Shown here: positions 32,358 through 40,879 of the stretch, piece after piece | How positions within the stretch are numbered: position 1 is the stretch's first letter | Layout of the letters: each line of letters opens with the position of its first letter | Source: Parahaliea mediterranea | GTDB taxonomy: Bacteria > Pseudomonadota > Gammaproteobacteria > Pseudomonadales > Halieaceae | Direction of reading: 5' to 3' | Length of the DNA stretch: 64,000 nucleotides | Assembly (NCBI RefSeq): GCF_017255185.1 | Contig: NZ_JAFKCZ010000007.1 | Location: 248,001 to 312,000 of the forward strand | The notes under the pieces: model-generated | What the model saw: only the letters and a program-made list of their open reading frames with translations | Database searches by the model: none | What the model was told of the DNA's origin: nothing | Program-made: the position numbers and the translations under genes

Positions 32358-32954
32358 ATGGACACGCTGCCCTTCTCCCAGGCCTGCGAGAACAACAAGG
32401 GGCCGATTCTCGAACACCTGCGGCGCCTGTTCGCCCAGGTCACGCAGGTGTTGGAAATCGGCGCGGGCACCGGCCAGCACGCCACCTGGTTTGCCGAACA
32501 CCTGCCGCACCTGGTGTGGCAAGCCACCGATGTCGCCGACAACCTGCCGCTGCTGGCGCCGCGCTGCGGCGCCTACCGGGGACGCAATCTGTTGCCGCCG
32601 GCGGCGCTGGACGTCTGCCGGCACCCCTGGCCACTGGCGGTGCACGACGGCGTGTTCACCGCCAACAGTTTCCACATCATGGCTTTCGGTGCCGTGCAGC
32701 AGTTTTTCGCCGAGCTGGGGCGACGCGCGGGGCCGGGAACCGTGCTCTGCGTGTACGGGCCCTTCAACTACGGCGGCCGCTATACCAGCGACAGCAACGC
32801 CCGCTTCGACCAGTGGCTCGCGCGGCAGCACCCCGACAGCGCGATTCGCGATTTCGAGGCGGTGGATGCGCTGGCTCAGGGGGCGGGTTTTACGCTGCTG
32901 GAGGACAATCCCATGCCGGCCAATAACCGTCTGATTGCCTGGCGGCGGGGCTAA
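32358..32954 (+). CDS. DUF938 family SAM-dependent methyltransferase-like protein
   Basis: A 198-residue protein beginning MDTLPFSQACENNKGPILEH, the hallmark start of DUF938. The SAM motif is VLEIGAGTGQHATWFAEHLP, followed by WQATDVADNLP. The family is methyltransferase-like but no substrate is established. ATG 32358 is two bases after the monooxygenase stop, so translation is coupled; the upstream-extended ORF is a shadow of that gene. Confidence 0.9.
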   Translation: MDTLPFSQACENNKGPILEHLRRLFAQVTQVLEIGAGTGQHATWFAEHLPHLVWQATDVADNLPLLAPRCGAYRGRNLLPPAALDVCRHPWPLAVHDGVFTANSFHIMAFGAVQQFFAELGRRAGPGTVLCVYGPFNYGGRYTSDSNARFDQWLARQHPDSAIRDFEAVDALAQGAGFTLLEDNPMPANNRLIAWRRG

Positions 32955-32957
32955 GGC

Positions 32958-34115
32958 CTATCCGTTTTGCTTGAACGGTAGCAACTCCGCGGCTTGCGCC
33001 CGGTATTGCTCAACGTGTGCCGTTTCGCGCTCGGTAAAATCGGCCACCGCCGCGGCTAGTTCTGGCTCGGCGATCCAGTGGTTGGAGTAGGTATAGACCG
33101 GGGTGAAACCGCGCTGGATTTTGTGTTCGCCCTGGGCCCCGGGATCGAAGCGCGACAGGCCCTGCTCGATGCAGAACTCGATGCCCTGGTAGTAGCAGGC
33201 CTCGAAGTGCAGGCAGTCGAACTCCCGTTCGCAGCCCCAATAGCGGCCGAACAGGGTGTCGTCGGAGCAGAAGTACAGGGCCGCGGCCACCGCCTCTCCC
33301 TCGCGTTCGGCCACCGCCATCATCACCTGTTCGCCCAGCGCCGGCGCCACCTCGGTGAAAAACTCGCGGCTGAGATAGCCGCCGTGGCCGCTGCGCTTGG
33401 CGTAGGTCAGCTGGTAGAAACGGTGGAATTGCCGCCACAGGGCGGGGGTGATCTGCGCCCCGCGCAGGCGTCGCAGGGCGATGCCCTGTTCCGCCACCCG
33501 CGCCCGCTCCCGGCGCAGGTTCTTGCGCTTGCGGCTGCTGAAGGTGGCCAGGAAGTCGTCAAAACTGCCGTAGCCCCGGTTTAGCCAGTGGAACTGTGTT
33601 GCCAGGCGCCGGGGCAGGCCCAGCGCGTACAGGTTGTCGGCGGTCTGCTGGTCTGGAAACAGCAGGTGCCACGATGACAGCTGGCGCCGCCGCGCCAGTT
33701 GCCGGATGCCCTGTAGCAGCAGCGGCCAGGCCTCGTCGGCCGCGAGGCCTGGCGCGCGGCACAGCCGCGGCCCGGTGGCCGGAGTGAAGGGGATCGCCGA
33801 CAGCAGTTTGGGGTAGTAGTCGAGCCCCACGCGCTGCCAGGCATCGGCCCAGGCCCAGTCGAAGACATACTCGCCGTAGGAGTGGGACTTCAGGTACATC
33901 GGCAGTACCGCGGCGAGGGTCTCGCCATCGCGCAGCAGGGCGTGGCAGGGCTGCCAGCCGGACTCGGCGGTGGTGCAACCGCTGGTTTCCAGGCCGTGCA
34001 GGAATTCGTGCCGCAGGAAGGGGTAGTCGGTGCCGGTCACTGCGTGCCAGGCCTGCGGGGCGATCTGGTCCAGGCTGGTGATGAATTCGACACGGTACTG
34101 CGCGGTGTCTGTCAT
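32958..34115 (-). CDS. COG3146/DUF482 GNAT-fold acyltransferase
   Basis: A 385-residue protein of the COG3146 group, distantly related to FemAB and GNAT transferases. Typical stretches are FLRHEFLHGLETSGC, LPMYLKSHSYGEYVFDWAWA, RKRKNLRRERARV and the C-terminal RFDPGAQGEHKIQRGFTPV. Members have been called putative N-acyltransferases or peptidoglycan-related proteins without firm function. Six bases separate it from ubiA downstream, so these two and probably ubiC form one operon read leftward or a closely spaced set (ubiC–ubiA–this gene). Confidence 0.88.
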   Translation of the reverse strand: MTDTAQYRVEFITSLDQIAPQAWHAVTGTDYPFLRHEFLHGLETSGCTTAESGWQPCHALLRDGETLAAVLPMYLKSHSYGEYVFDWAWADAWQRVGLDYYPKLLSAIPFTPATGPRLCRAPGLAADEAWPLLLQGIRQLARRRQLSSWHLLFPDQQTADNLYALGLPRRLATQFHWLNRGYGSFDDFLATFSSRKRKNLRRERARVAEQGIALRRLRGAQITPALWRQFHRFYQLTYAKRSGHGGYLSREFFTEVAPALGEQVMMAVAEREGEAVAAALYFCSDDTLFGRYWGCEREFDCLHFEACYYQGIEFCIEQGLSRFDPGAQGEHKIQRGFTPVYTYSNHWIAEPELAAAVADFTERETAHVEQYRAQAAELLPFKQNG

Positions 34116-34121
34116 CCCGTC

Positions 34122-34997
34122 TCAGCGACCCGGCGCGTTTTGCAGGAAGTGCAGGGCGATGCCCGCGAACACCACCAGGCCAAACCAGTTGTTGTGCCGG
34201 AAGGCGCGGAAACAGGCCTCGCGATCGCGCTCGCGGATCAGCCACTGGTGGTACATGAACAGGCCCGCCGCCGCCAGCAGCGCGGTCCAGTACCAGGGCC
34301 CGAGTCCAAAGGCGCGCCCGGCCATCAGCAGGCAGGTGAGGCAGGCGATCTGGAACAGGGCGATCAGCGCGCGGTCGGCGCGGCCGAACAGCACCGCGGT
34401 GGACTTGATGCCGATCCTGAGGTCGTCGTCGCGGTCGACCATGGCGTACTGGGTATCGAAAACCACGGTCCACAGGAGGTTGGCGGCGAACAGCCACCAC
34501 AGCGCCGGCGGCAAGTCGCCGCCCTGAGCGGCGAAAGCCATGGGAATGCCCCAGGAAAAGGCCGCTCCCAGCACGAGTTGCGGCCAGTGGGTATAGCGCT
34601 TCATGAAGGGGTAGGTGGCGGTCAGGCCCACCGCGGCGAGCGACAGGGCCACGGTGAAGGGATTGGTGAGCAGGACCAGGCCGAAGGCGGCCAGGCACAG
34701 CAGGCCGCACAGGGTCAGCGCCTCGGTCACCGTGACCGCGCCGGTCACCAGCGGCCGCTGCTGGGTGCGCAGCACGCCGCCGTCGAGATTGCGATCCGCC
34801 AGGTCGTTGACGATACAGCCCGCCGAGCGCATGAGAAATGTGCCGATCACAAAGATGGCGAGCAGGCCGGGGTCGGGCGGCCCGTCGGCGGCCAGCCACA
34901 GGGCCCACAGGGTGGGCCACAGCAAGAGCAGGGTGCCGATGGGTTTGTCGAAACGCATCAGCTGCAGGTAGGCCTGGGGTTTGGCGAGCGCGGTCAT
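34122..34997 (-). CDS. ubiA: 4-hydroxybenzoate octaprenyltransferase
   Basis: A 291-residue polytopic prenyltransferase that joins 4-hydroxybenzoate to the polyprenyl chain in ubiquinone synthesis. The two Asp-rich motifs are NDLADRNLD near residue 68 and DTQYAMVDRDDD near 185. The start MTALAKPQAYLQLMRFDKPI (34997) matches the family; the ORF continues upstream only through ubiC's opposite frame. It lies 32 bases downstream of ubiC, the enzyme that makes its substrate. Confidence 0.96.
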   Translation of the reverse strand: MTALAKPQAYLQLMRFDKPIGTLLLLWPTLWALWLAADGPPDPGLLAIFVIGTFLMRSAGCIVNDLADRNLDGGVLRTQQRPLVTGAVTVTEALTLCGLLCLAAFGLVLLTNPFTVALSLAAVGLTATYPFMKRYTHWPQLVLGAAFSWGIPMAFAAQGGDLPPALWWLFAANLLWTVVFDTQYAMVDRDDDLRIGIKSTAVLFGRADRALIALFQIACLTCLLMAGRAFGLGPWYWTALLAAAGLFMYHQWLIRERDREACFRAFRHNNWFGLVVFAGIALHFLQNAPGR

Positions 34998-35029
34998 GTC
35001 ATTACTGCTTGCGGGTCCAGCGTCAAAGC

Positions 35030-35659
35030 TTACTGCTTTGGCCGCAGGATTGCAGCGCTGACCTTGCCCCGCTGGCTGCGGTGCACCGGCAACAGGGCGC
35101 GCCAGGGGCGGAAGTGGCGCAGGAACACCTCGCTGACCAGCAGGCGCTTGCCGCCGATGTCGAAACAGGAGCGCCGGCCCCAGGCCGGCTCCGGCTGGTG
35201 CAGGAAATCCGGCAGATAGGCGCAGTCGCCGGCCATGCGCGCGACCTCGAAAGGGCTGCGGTGCATGGTCGTAAAACGAAACAGGATCGCGCCCAGCGCC
35301 CGGTTGCGCAGCTGGCGCAGGCGGCGCAACTCCCCGGTCAGGCTGGAGGCGGGGAACACGCTGCGGGCGAACACCACGGGGGTGGCGTCGATCATCAGAG
35401 TGACCTCCCGCACCAGCGCCCGCTGCCGGGGCGGAATCCCCAGCAGGCGCTGTTCCGAGGGGCGCGGCGTCTGCCAGCACTGGCGCAGGCGATTGACGCT
35501 GAAGCGCCCGGTCCCGCTGGCGATCAGGCGCCCGGTCAGGGAGCCGTCATCCAGCAGCCAGGCGCGGGTCGCGGCGGGCAGGTCGGCGTTGACGAAGTGT
35601 GGCGCGGGTCGCCAGCGGGGCTCGGTGGCGGCGTGTTGGGGGTGGATTGTCCCGGTCAT
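35030..35659 (-). CDS. ubiC: Chorismate lyase
   Basis: A 209-residue UbiC, converting chorismate to 4-hydroxybenzoate and pyruvate, the first committed step of ubiquinone synthesis. Family positions include WLLDDGSLTGRLIA, RQRALVREVTLM and the C-terminal LRNRALGAILFRF...RSPFEVARM that lines the active site. An additional C-terminal extension of about 25 residues ends in KVSAAILRPKQ. It is read with ubiA and is divergent from the rubredoxin fusion gene. Confidence 0.9.
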   Translation of the reverse strand: MTGTIHPQHAATEPRWRPAPHFVNADLPAATRAWLLDDGSLTGRLIASGTGRFSVNRLRQCWQTPRPSEQRLLGIPPRQRALVREVTLMIDATPVVFARSVFPASSLTGELRRLRQLRNRALGAILFRFTTMHRSPFEVARMAGDCAYLPDFLHQPEPAWGRRSCFDIGGKRLLVSEVFLRHFRPWRALLPVHRSQRGKVSAAILRPKQ

Positions 35660-35786
35660 GGGGCTACTCTGACCTAAAATGCAGGGCGAGCATGCGCCAT
35701 GGCGCCGCGAGGCGCAAGCCGGCGCAGAAAATGCCCCTCAGGTCGACAAATTCAACTGCCCCGGTTATTGGCGCCCGTTGAAACGC

Positions 35787-35814
35787 TTGCACATTTTTCA
35801 TACAGCCCTATAGT
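35787..35814 (+). promoter_or_regulatory. Sigma70-type promoter for the rubredoxin fusion gene
   Basis: TTGCAC (35787-35792) and TATAGT (35809-35814) are 16 bases apart, in the AT-richer half of the 226-base gap between ubiC and the fusion gene, about 72 bases before the ATG. The match to consensus is good for this GC-rich DNA. Confidence 0.5.
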
Positions 35815-35885
35815 GTTGCGTCTCTATTTCACCGCGGATCGCCCCGCCGGCGGTCCCAGAGCAACCGATAACAGCGAGTTTGGGT

Positions 35886-37256
35886 ATGAGTAAGTGGGAA
35901 TGCATTGTCTGTGGCCTGATCTATGACGAGAAGGAGGGCTGGCCCGACGATGGCATCGCACCCGGTACCAAGTGGGAGGACGTCCCCGAGGACTGGTTGT
36001 GCCCCGACTGCGGCGTGGGCAAGGAAGACTTCGAGCTGCTGGAAGAAGAAGTGGTCGAGGATGTGCCCCACCACGAGGAGCCGGTGGCCGACAAGGTACA
36101 CGCGCCGGTGGTGATCATCGGTACCGGCCTGGCCGGCTATGGCGTGGCCAAGGAGTTCCGCAAGCACGACAGCGATACCCCGCTGATCCTGATCACTTCG
36201 GATGACGGCCGCTCTTACTCCAAGCCGATGCTCTCAACCGGCTACACCAAGAACACCACCGCCAATGACCTGGCGCAGTTGGATGCCGGTTCCATGGCCA
36301 AGATGCTCAAGGCCAGCGTGTGGACCATGACCCGGGTCGCCGAGATCGACACCGCCAACCAGATGATCAAGGTCGGCGACGCCCAGAGCGCCATCCACTA
36401 TGGCAAGCTGGTGCTGGCGGTGGGCGCCGAGGTCATCCAGCCACCGATCGGCGGCGACGCGCTGGAGAAAGTCTATTCCGTCAACGACCTGCTGGATTAC
36501 GACGATTTCCGCTCCGCGGTGGAAAAGAACGGCGTCAAGAAGGTGTGCATCATCGGCGGCGGCCTGATCGGCTGCGAGTTCACCAACGATCTGCTCAACG
36601 GCGGTTTCGAGGTCGAGGCCGTCGATCCGCTGGGCCACTGCCTGCCGACCCTGCTGCCCGAACAGGCGGGCAAGGCGGTGCAGGCGGCGCTGGAGTCCAA
36701 GGGCGCGACATTCCACTTCGGGCCGCTGGTGACCGAGGTGAATCACGCCGGGGAGGGTGTGCGCGTGACCCTGAACAACGGCGAGACCATCGATGCCGAC
36801 CTGGTGGTTTCCGCGGTGGGCGTGCGCCCGCGGGTCGCCCTGGCCCAGGCCTCGGGTATCGACACCAACCGCGGCGTGGTTACCAACCGCCTGCTGGAAA
36901 CCAGCGCCCCGAACGTCTACGCCATGGGCGACTGCGCCGAGGTGGGCGGCCATGTGCTGGTCTACGTGGCGCCGCTGATGGCCGCGGCGCGGGCCCTGGG
37001 CAAGACCCTGGCCGGCGAGCCCACCGAGGTGAGCTATCCCGCCATGCCGGTAACCATCAAGACCCCCGCCTGCCCGGTGGTGGTGGCGCCGCCGGCGCCG
37101 GGCGCCCAGGGCGAGTGGACTGTGCAGGCCCAGGGCAACGATGTGCAGGCTGAGTTCCGCGACGCCGCGGGCAATCTGCTGGGCTTTGCGTTGACCGGCG
37201 AGGCCACCAAGGCCAAGCTGGCGCTGCAGAAGGAATTGCCGGCCATCCTGGCCTGA
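35886..37256 (+). CDS. Fused rubredoxin–rubredoxin reductase
   Basis: A 456-residue fusion. Residues 1-50 are rubredoxin with the four iron ligands Cys6, Cys9, Cys39 and Cys42 ([10 protein letters not shown] and CPDCGVG). An acidic linker ([16 protein letters not shown]) leads to an FAD/NAD reductase from about residue 74: [17 protein letters not shown] (FAD), [19 protein letters not shown] (NAD) and [11 protein letters not shown]. In Pseudomonas these are separate genes (rubA, rubB) passing electrons from NADH to alkane hydroxylase or to other acceptors. No alkB is present here, so it may serve oxidative-stress or desaturase reactions. The ATG at 35886 is preferred over TTG at 35880. Confidence 0.95.
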   Translation: MSKWECIVCGLIYDEKEGWPDDGIAPGTKWEDVPEDWLCPDCGVGKEDFELLEEEVVEDVPHHEEPVADKVHAPVVIIGTGLAGYGVAKEFRKHDSDTPLILITSDDGRSYSKPMLSTGYTKNTTANDLAQLDAGSMAKMLKASVWTMTRVAEIDTANQMIKVGDAQSAIHYGKLVLAVGAEVIQPPIGGDALEKVYSVNDLLDYDDFRSAVEKNGVKKVCIIGGGLIGCEFTNDLLNGGFEVEAVDPLGHCLPTLLPEQAGKAVQAALESKGATFHFGPLVTEVNHAGEGVRVTLNNGETIDADLVVSAVGVRPRVALAQASGIDTNRGVVTNRLLETSAPNVYAMGDCAEVGGHVLVYVAPLMAAARALGKTLAGEPTEVSYPAMPVTIKTPACPVVVAPPAPGAQGEWTVQAQGNDVQAEFRDAAGNLLGFALTGEATKAKLALQKELPAILA

Positions 37257-37275
37257 TCGGGGGCTCCCGTCGTTC

Positions 37276-37300
37276 GCGGGGTGGACCGTGTCCACCCCGC
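37276..37300. terminator. Perfect 11-bp hairpin between convergent genes
   Basis: GCGGGGTGGAC (37276-37286) and GTCCACCCCGC (37290-37300) pair exactly around a CGT loop, in the 45-base gap between the rubredoxin fusion and recG stops. A shared terminator is the simplest reading, although there is no T-tract. Confidence 0.65.
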
Positions 37301-37301
37301 G

Positions 37302-39368
37302 TCACACGCTGGCGAAGCGCTGTTTCTCCCCGGTCCAGCGCCGCACCAACTGTTCTTCCGCCAGGGGATTTTCGGCAATCAGCTCCCCGGTCTCGCGCGC
37401 CTGCTCCAGCAGGTCGTCGTGCAGTGTGAGGTCGGCGATGCGGAAGTTCATATCCCCGGTTTGGCGCGTACCCAACACTTCCCCCGGCCCGCGCAGCGCC
37501 AGGTCCTGCTCGGCGATGTAGAAGCCGTCATTGCTTTCGCGCATGGCCGTTAGGCGCCGCTTGCCCTGCTGCGACAGCGGCGACTGGTACAGCAGCACGC
37601 AGTGGCTGGCGGCGCTGCCGCGTCCCACGCGCCCGCGCAATTGATGCAGCTGGGCCAGGCCCAGGCGCTCGGGGTTCTCGATCACCATCAGGCTGGCGTT
37701 GGGCACGTCAACACCCACCTCGATCACCGTGGTGGCCACCAGCAGTGACAGCTCGCCGGCCTTGAACGCGGCCATCACCGCCTCCTTGTCCCGCGCCGGC
37801 AGGCGGCCGTGAATCAGGCCGATGCGCAGCGCGGGCAGGGCTTCCGCCAGCTCCGCCGCGGTGGACTCGGCGGCCTGGGCCTGGAGTACGTCGCTCTCCT
37901 CCACCAGGGTGCAGACCCAGTAGGCCTGGCGGCCCTCGGCGCAGGCCGTCGCCACCCGCGCCACCACCTGGTCCCGGCGGGCGGCGTCGATCAATACGGT
38001 GGTCACCGCCTGTCGTCCCGGCGGCAGCTCGTCGATCACCGAGCAGTCCAGGTCGGCGTAGGCCACCATTGACAGGGTACGGGGAATGGGGGTGGCGGTC
38101 ATCACCAGTTGGTGGGGGCGGCCGGAGGCGGCGTCCGCCTTTTCGGTCAGCGCCAGCCGCTGGTGGACGCCGAAGCGGTGCTGTTCATCCACGATAACCA
38201 GTCCCAGGCGATGGAAGACGACATCGGCCTGGAACAGGGCGTGGGTGCCGATCAGCAGCCGGGTGTCGCCGCCGGCGAGGGCCGCCAGGGTTTCGCGCCG
38301 CGCCTTGCCCTTGCTCCTGCCGGTCAACACCGCCGGGGCGATGCCCAGGGGGGCCAGCCAGGTGGCGAAGTTCTGCCGGTGCTGCTCCGCCAGGATTTCG
38401 GTGGGGGCCATCACCGCCACCTGGTAGCCGTTGCTGATTGCCTGCAGCGCGGCGTCCGCCGCCACCAGGGTCTTGCCCGAGCCGACATCGCCCTGCAGCA
38501 GGCGCAGCATGGGCGTGCGTTGCGCCAGGTCGGCGGCGATCTCCCCCATGACCCGCTGCTGGGCCGCGGTGGGCTTGAACGGCAGGGCCCGCAGCAGGTC
38601 GCGGTGCGCCGCCTGCCGCCGCGGCAGGGCGGGGGCGCTCACGCTTTGTTGCTGGCGACGCAGGCGCAGCAGCGCGAGGTGGTGGGCGGCCAGCTCCTCC
38701 AGTGCCAGGCGCAACTGGGCCGGGTGGCGTCCCTCCTGCAGCAGTTGCAGCGGGGCGTCCGGTGGCGGCGTGTGCAGGTAGTGCAGGGCCGCCACCAGGT
38801 CGAAGCCCTGGTTGTAGCGCGCCGGCAGCAGGTCGAGCGGGCGCGCGCTAGCCAGCAGGGCCAGCGCCTGGCTGCAGAGCTTGCGCCACTGTGCCTGCCC
38901 GATGCCGTCGGTGGTGGGATAGATGGGAGTCAGCCGTTCCTCGACCGCGGACTCTCCCGGCTCGCAGTGGCGGTACTCCGGGTGGTAGATTTCCAGGCCG
39001 CCGCGGCCGCGGCGGGGGGCGCCGAAACAGCGCAGCCGGGCGCCGGGTTTGAGGTTGTTCTTCTGCGCGGCGGTAAAGTGGAAGAAGCGCAGGGTCACCG
39101 TGCCGCTGCCGTCCTGCAGGCGTGCCACCAGGCTGCGGCGGCGCCCGAACACGATATCCGCGGCGCGGACTTCGCCCTCCACCACCGCCTCGACCTGGGC
39201 CTGCAGGGCGGCGATGGGCGTTACCCGTGTGCGGTCCTGGTAGCGCAGCGGCAGGTGGAACAGCAGGTCCTCCACCTGTCCCACGCCGTAGTCGCGGAGT
39301 TTTTGCGCCAGCTTGGGCCCCACGCCCCGGAGGCTCTCGAGTGGCCGGTCGGCCAGAACGCCGCTCAT
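37302..39368 (-). CDS. recG: ATP-dependent DNA helicase RecG
   Basis: A 688-residue branch-migration helicase that remodels stalled forks and Holliday junctions; E. coli RecG is 693. The N-terminal wedge/OB domain begins PLESLRGVGPKLAQKLRDYG. Motor motifs are LLQGDVGSGKTLVAADAALQ (I), VIDEQH-type IVDEQHRFGVHQR (II), TATPIPRTLSM (III) and QLRGRVGRGSAASHCVLLY (VI). The start MSGVLADRPLESL at 39368 fits the family; the ORF extends 32 codons upstream without similarity. Confidence 0.97.
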   Translation of the reverse strand: MSGVLADRPLESLRGVGPKLAQKLRDYGVGQVEDLLFHLPLRYQDRTRVTPIAALQAQVEAVVEGEVRAADIVFGRRRSLVARLQDGSGTVTLRFFHFTAAQKNNLKPGARLRCFGAPRRGRGGLEIYHPEYRHCEPGESAVEERLTPIYPTTDGIGQAQWRKLCSQALALLASARPLDLLPARYNQGFDLVAALHYLHTPPPDAPLQLLQEGRHPAQLRLALEELAAHHLALLRLRRQQQSVSAPALPRRQAAHRDLLRALPFKPTAAQQRVMGEIAADLAQRTPMLRLLQGDVGSGKTLVAADAALQAISNGYQVAVMAPTEILAEQHRQNFATWLAPLGIAPAVLTGRSKGKARRETLAALAGGDTRLLIGTHALFQADVVFHRLGLVIVDEQHRFGVHQRLALTEKADAASGRPHQLVMTATPIPRTLSMVAYADLDCSVIDELPPGRQAVTTVLIDAARRDQVVARVATACAEGRQAYWVCTLVEESDVLQAQAAESTAAELAEALPALRIGLIHGRLPARDKEAVMAAFKAGELSLLVATTVIEVGVDVPNASLMVIENPERLGLAQLHQLRGRVGRGSAASHCVLLYQSPLSQQGKRRLTAMRESNDGFYIAEQDLALRGPGEVLGTRQTGDMNFRIADLTLHDDLLEQARETGELIAENPLAEEQLVRRWTGEKQRFASV

Positions 39369-39507
39369 CACGCGGGCAGCCCGGTCCCGCCGCGTCGAAC
39401 GCGGTCCACATGCTGACTGGGTACTGATAAGGTCATAGTATTCGCCGCGGCCCGGGGGCCGCATAGTGCCATGCCATGAGTCTACCTGGAACAGGAGTGT
39501 AACGAGA

Positions 39508-40413
39508 GTGTCTGCCGCTGTTGAACGCCAAAACCGCCCGCGATCCCTGTGTGTTGTCGGCTGCGGGGATCTCGGCCTGCGCCTGGCCGGCCGCCTGCCT
39601 GCAGGCTGGCGGGTGGTGGGACTCCGGCGCCATCCGGATGACTTGCCCGCGATGGCGCGGCGCCTGGAGATGAAGGACCTGGAGGTGAAGGGCCTGGAGG
39701 TGGATTACACCCGGCCCGGCAGTCTCGCGGTGCTGGAGGAGCTGGCGCCGGACTACCTGGTGGCCACCCTGAAGCCCGCCGGCCGCGACGGCGACGGCTA
39801 TCGCCGGGGTTTTGTCGACGCCATGCAAGGTTTGCTGGGAGGCCTGGGGGCCCATCGTCCCCGCGCGGTGTTGATGGTCTCGAGCACCCGGGTCTACGCC
39901 GAACGCGCGGGCCACTGGGTGGACGAGGGGGGCGCGCTGGCGCGGGAAGCCCCCGCGGCCCGCGCCATTGTCGACGCCGAGCAGGCGCTGCTCGATTCCG
40001 GGCACCGCGCCGCCGTGCTGCGTTGCGCCGGCATCTATGGCAGTCCGCGGGGCCGGCTGCTGTCGCGGATCGCGGCGGGCGAGATCTGCGCGCCACGGCC
40101 CCTGCATTACAGTAACCGTATTCACCGCGACGATGTGGCGGGATTCATGTGGCACCTGCTTCGGGCCGTGGAGCGCGGGGAGGAGCTGCGGACGGTCTAC
40201 AACGTGGTGGACGACTGCCCGGCGCCCCAGCACGAGGTGGAGCAGTGGCTGGCCGCCGCGCTGGGCGTGACGGTCCGCGCCGAGCGGCCGCCGCCTTCGG
40301 GGCACAAGCGCTGCCGCAATCGCGCCTTGGTGGAGAGCGGGTACCGGCTTATGTATCCGGATTATCGCAGCGGCTACGAGGCGGTCATGGCCGCCCGCGC
40401 GGGGGGTGAATAA
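39508..40413 (+). CDS. NAD-dependent epimerase/dehydratase-family protein (YeeZ-like)
   Basis: A 301-residue extended-SDR protein. The nucleotide motif is CVVGCGDLGLRLAGRLPAG rather than a strict GxxGxxG, as in the YeeZ group. Downstream are MVSSTRVYAE with the catalytic-type Ser and Tyr, LRCAGIYGSPRGRL and RIHRDDVAGFMWHLL. The substrate is unknown. GTG at 39508 is preferred, with AGGAG at 39493-39497; the ORF opens 14 codons earlier. An internal near-repeat (KDLEVKGLEV) comes from a short tandem duplication around 39676-39700. Confidence 0.8.
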   Translation: MSAAVERQNRPRSLCVVGCGDLGLRLAGRLPAGWRVVGLRRHPDDLPAMARRLEMKDLEVKGLEVDYTRPGSLAVLEELAPDYLVATLKPAGRDGDGYRRGFVDAMQGLLGGLGAHRPRAVLMVSSTRVYAERAGHWVDEGGALAREAPAARAIVDAEQALLDSGHRAAVLRCAGIYGSPRGRLLSRIAAGEICAPRPLHYSNRIHRDDVAGFMWHLLRAVERGEELRTVYNVVDDCPAPQHEVEQWLAAALGVTVRAERPPPSGHKRCRNRALVESGYRLMYPDYRSGYEAVMAARAGGE

Positions 40414-40476
40414 CACTGGCGAGGGTGTTTGTCCTGGCCCCGCGCCCCGCTGCGAGACGGGTCACGGCAGGCCCCC

Positions 40477-40860
40477 TCAAATCGCGAGGATGGCCTCCAC
40501 CTCGATCGCCACGCCCTTGGGCAGGCCCGCCACTTGCACGCAGGCGCGGGCGGGGTAGGGCTGCTGCAGGAAGCCGGTCATGACCTCGTTCACGGCGGCG
40601 AAGTCGTTCATGTCGGTGAGCGAGATGTTCAGTTTCACCGCCTTGTTGAGGTCGCCGCCGGCGGCCTCGGCGACGGCCGCCAGGTTGCGAAACACCTGCT
40701 CGGCCTGGGCCGTGATATCGCCGTCGATCAGCTCCATGGTGTCCGGTACCAGGGGAATCTGGCCCGAGAGCCACACGGTATTGCCCACCTTGACCGCCTG
40801 CGAGTAGGGGCCGATGGCCTGCGGGGCCTCCGGTGTGGAGATAATGGCTCGATTGCTCAC
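40477..40860 (-). CDS. ridA: RidA family reactive intermediate/imine deaminase
   Basis: A 127-residue RidA/YjgF protein that hydrolyses reactive enamine/imine intermediates from PLP enzymes. The start SNRAIISTPEAPQAIGPYSQ, the middle VWLSGQIPLVP and the end PARACVQVAGLPKGVAIEVE, with the substrate-binding Arg, are all conserved. It lies 19 bases downstream of spoT in the common spoT–ridA–recG arrangement, although here an SDR gene on the other strand separates it from recG. Confidence 0.97.
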   Translation of the reverse strand: MSNRAIISTPEAPQAIGPYSQAVKVGNTVWLSGQIPLVPDTMELIDGDITAQAEQVFRNLAAVAEAAGGDLNKAVKLNISLTDMNDFAAVNEVMTGFLQQPYPARACVQVAGLPKGVAIEVEAILAI

Positions 40861-40879
40861 GGTGTGCTCCTGATAGCGA

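Noticed and set aside
37276-37300. Riboswitch or regulatory RNA
   Set aside because: A simple perfect hairpin between two convergent stop codons is better explained as a shared terminator.
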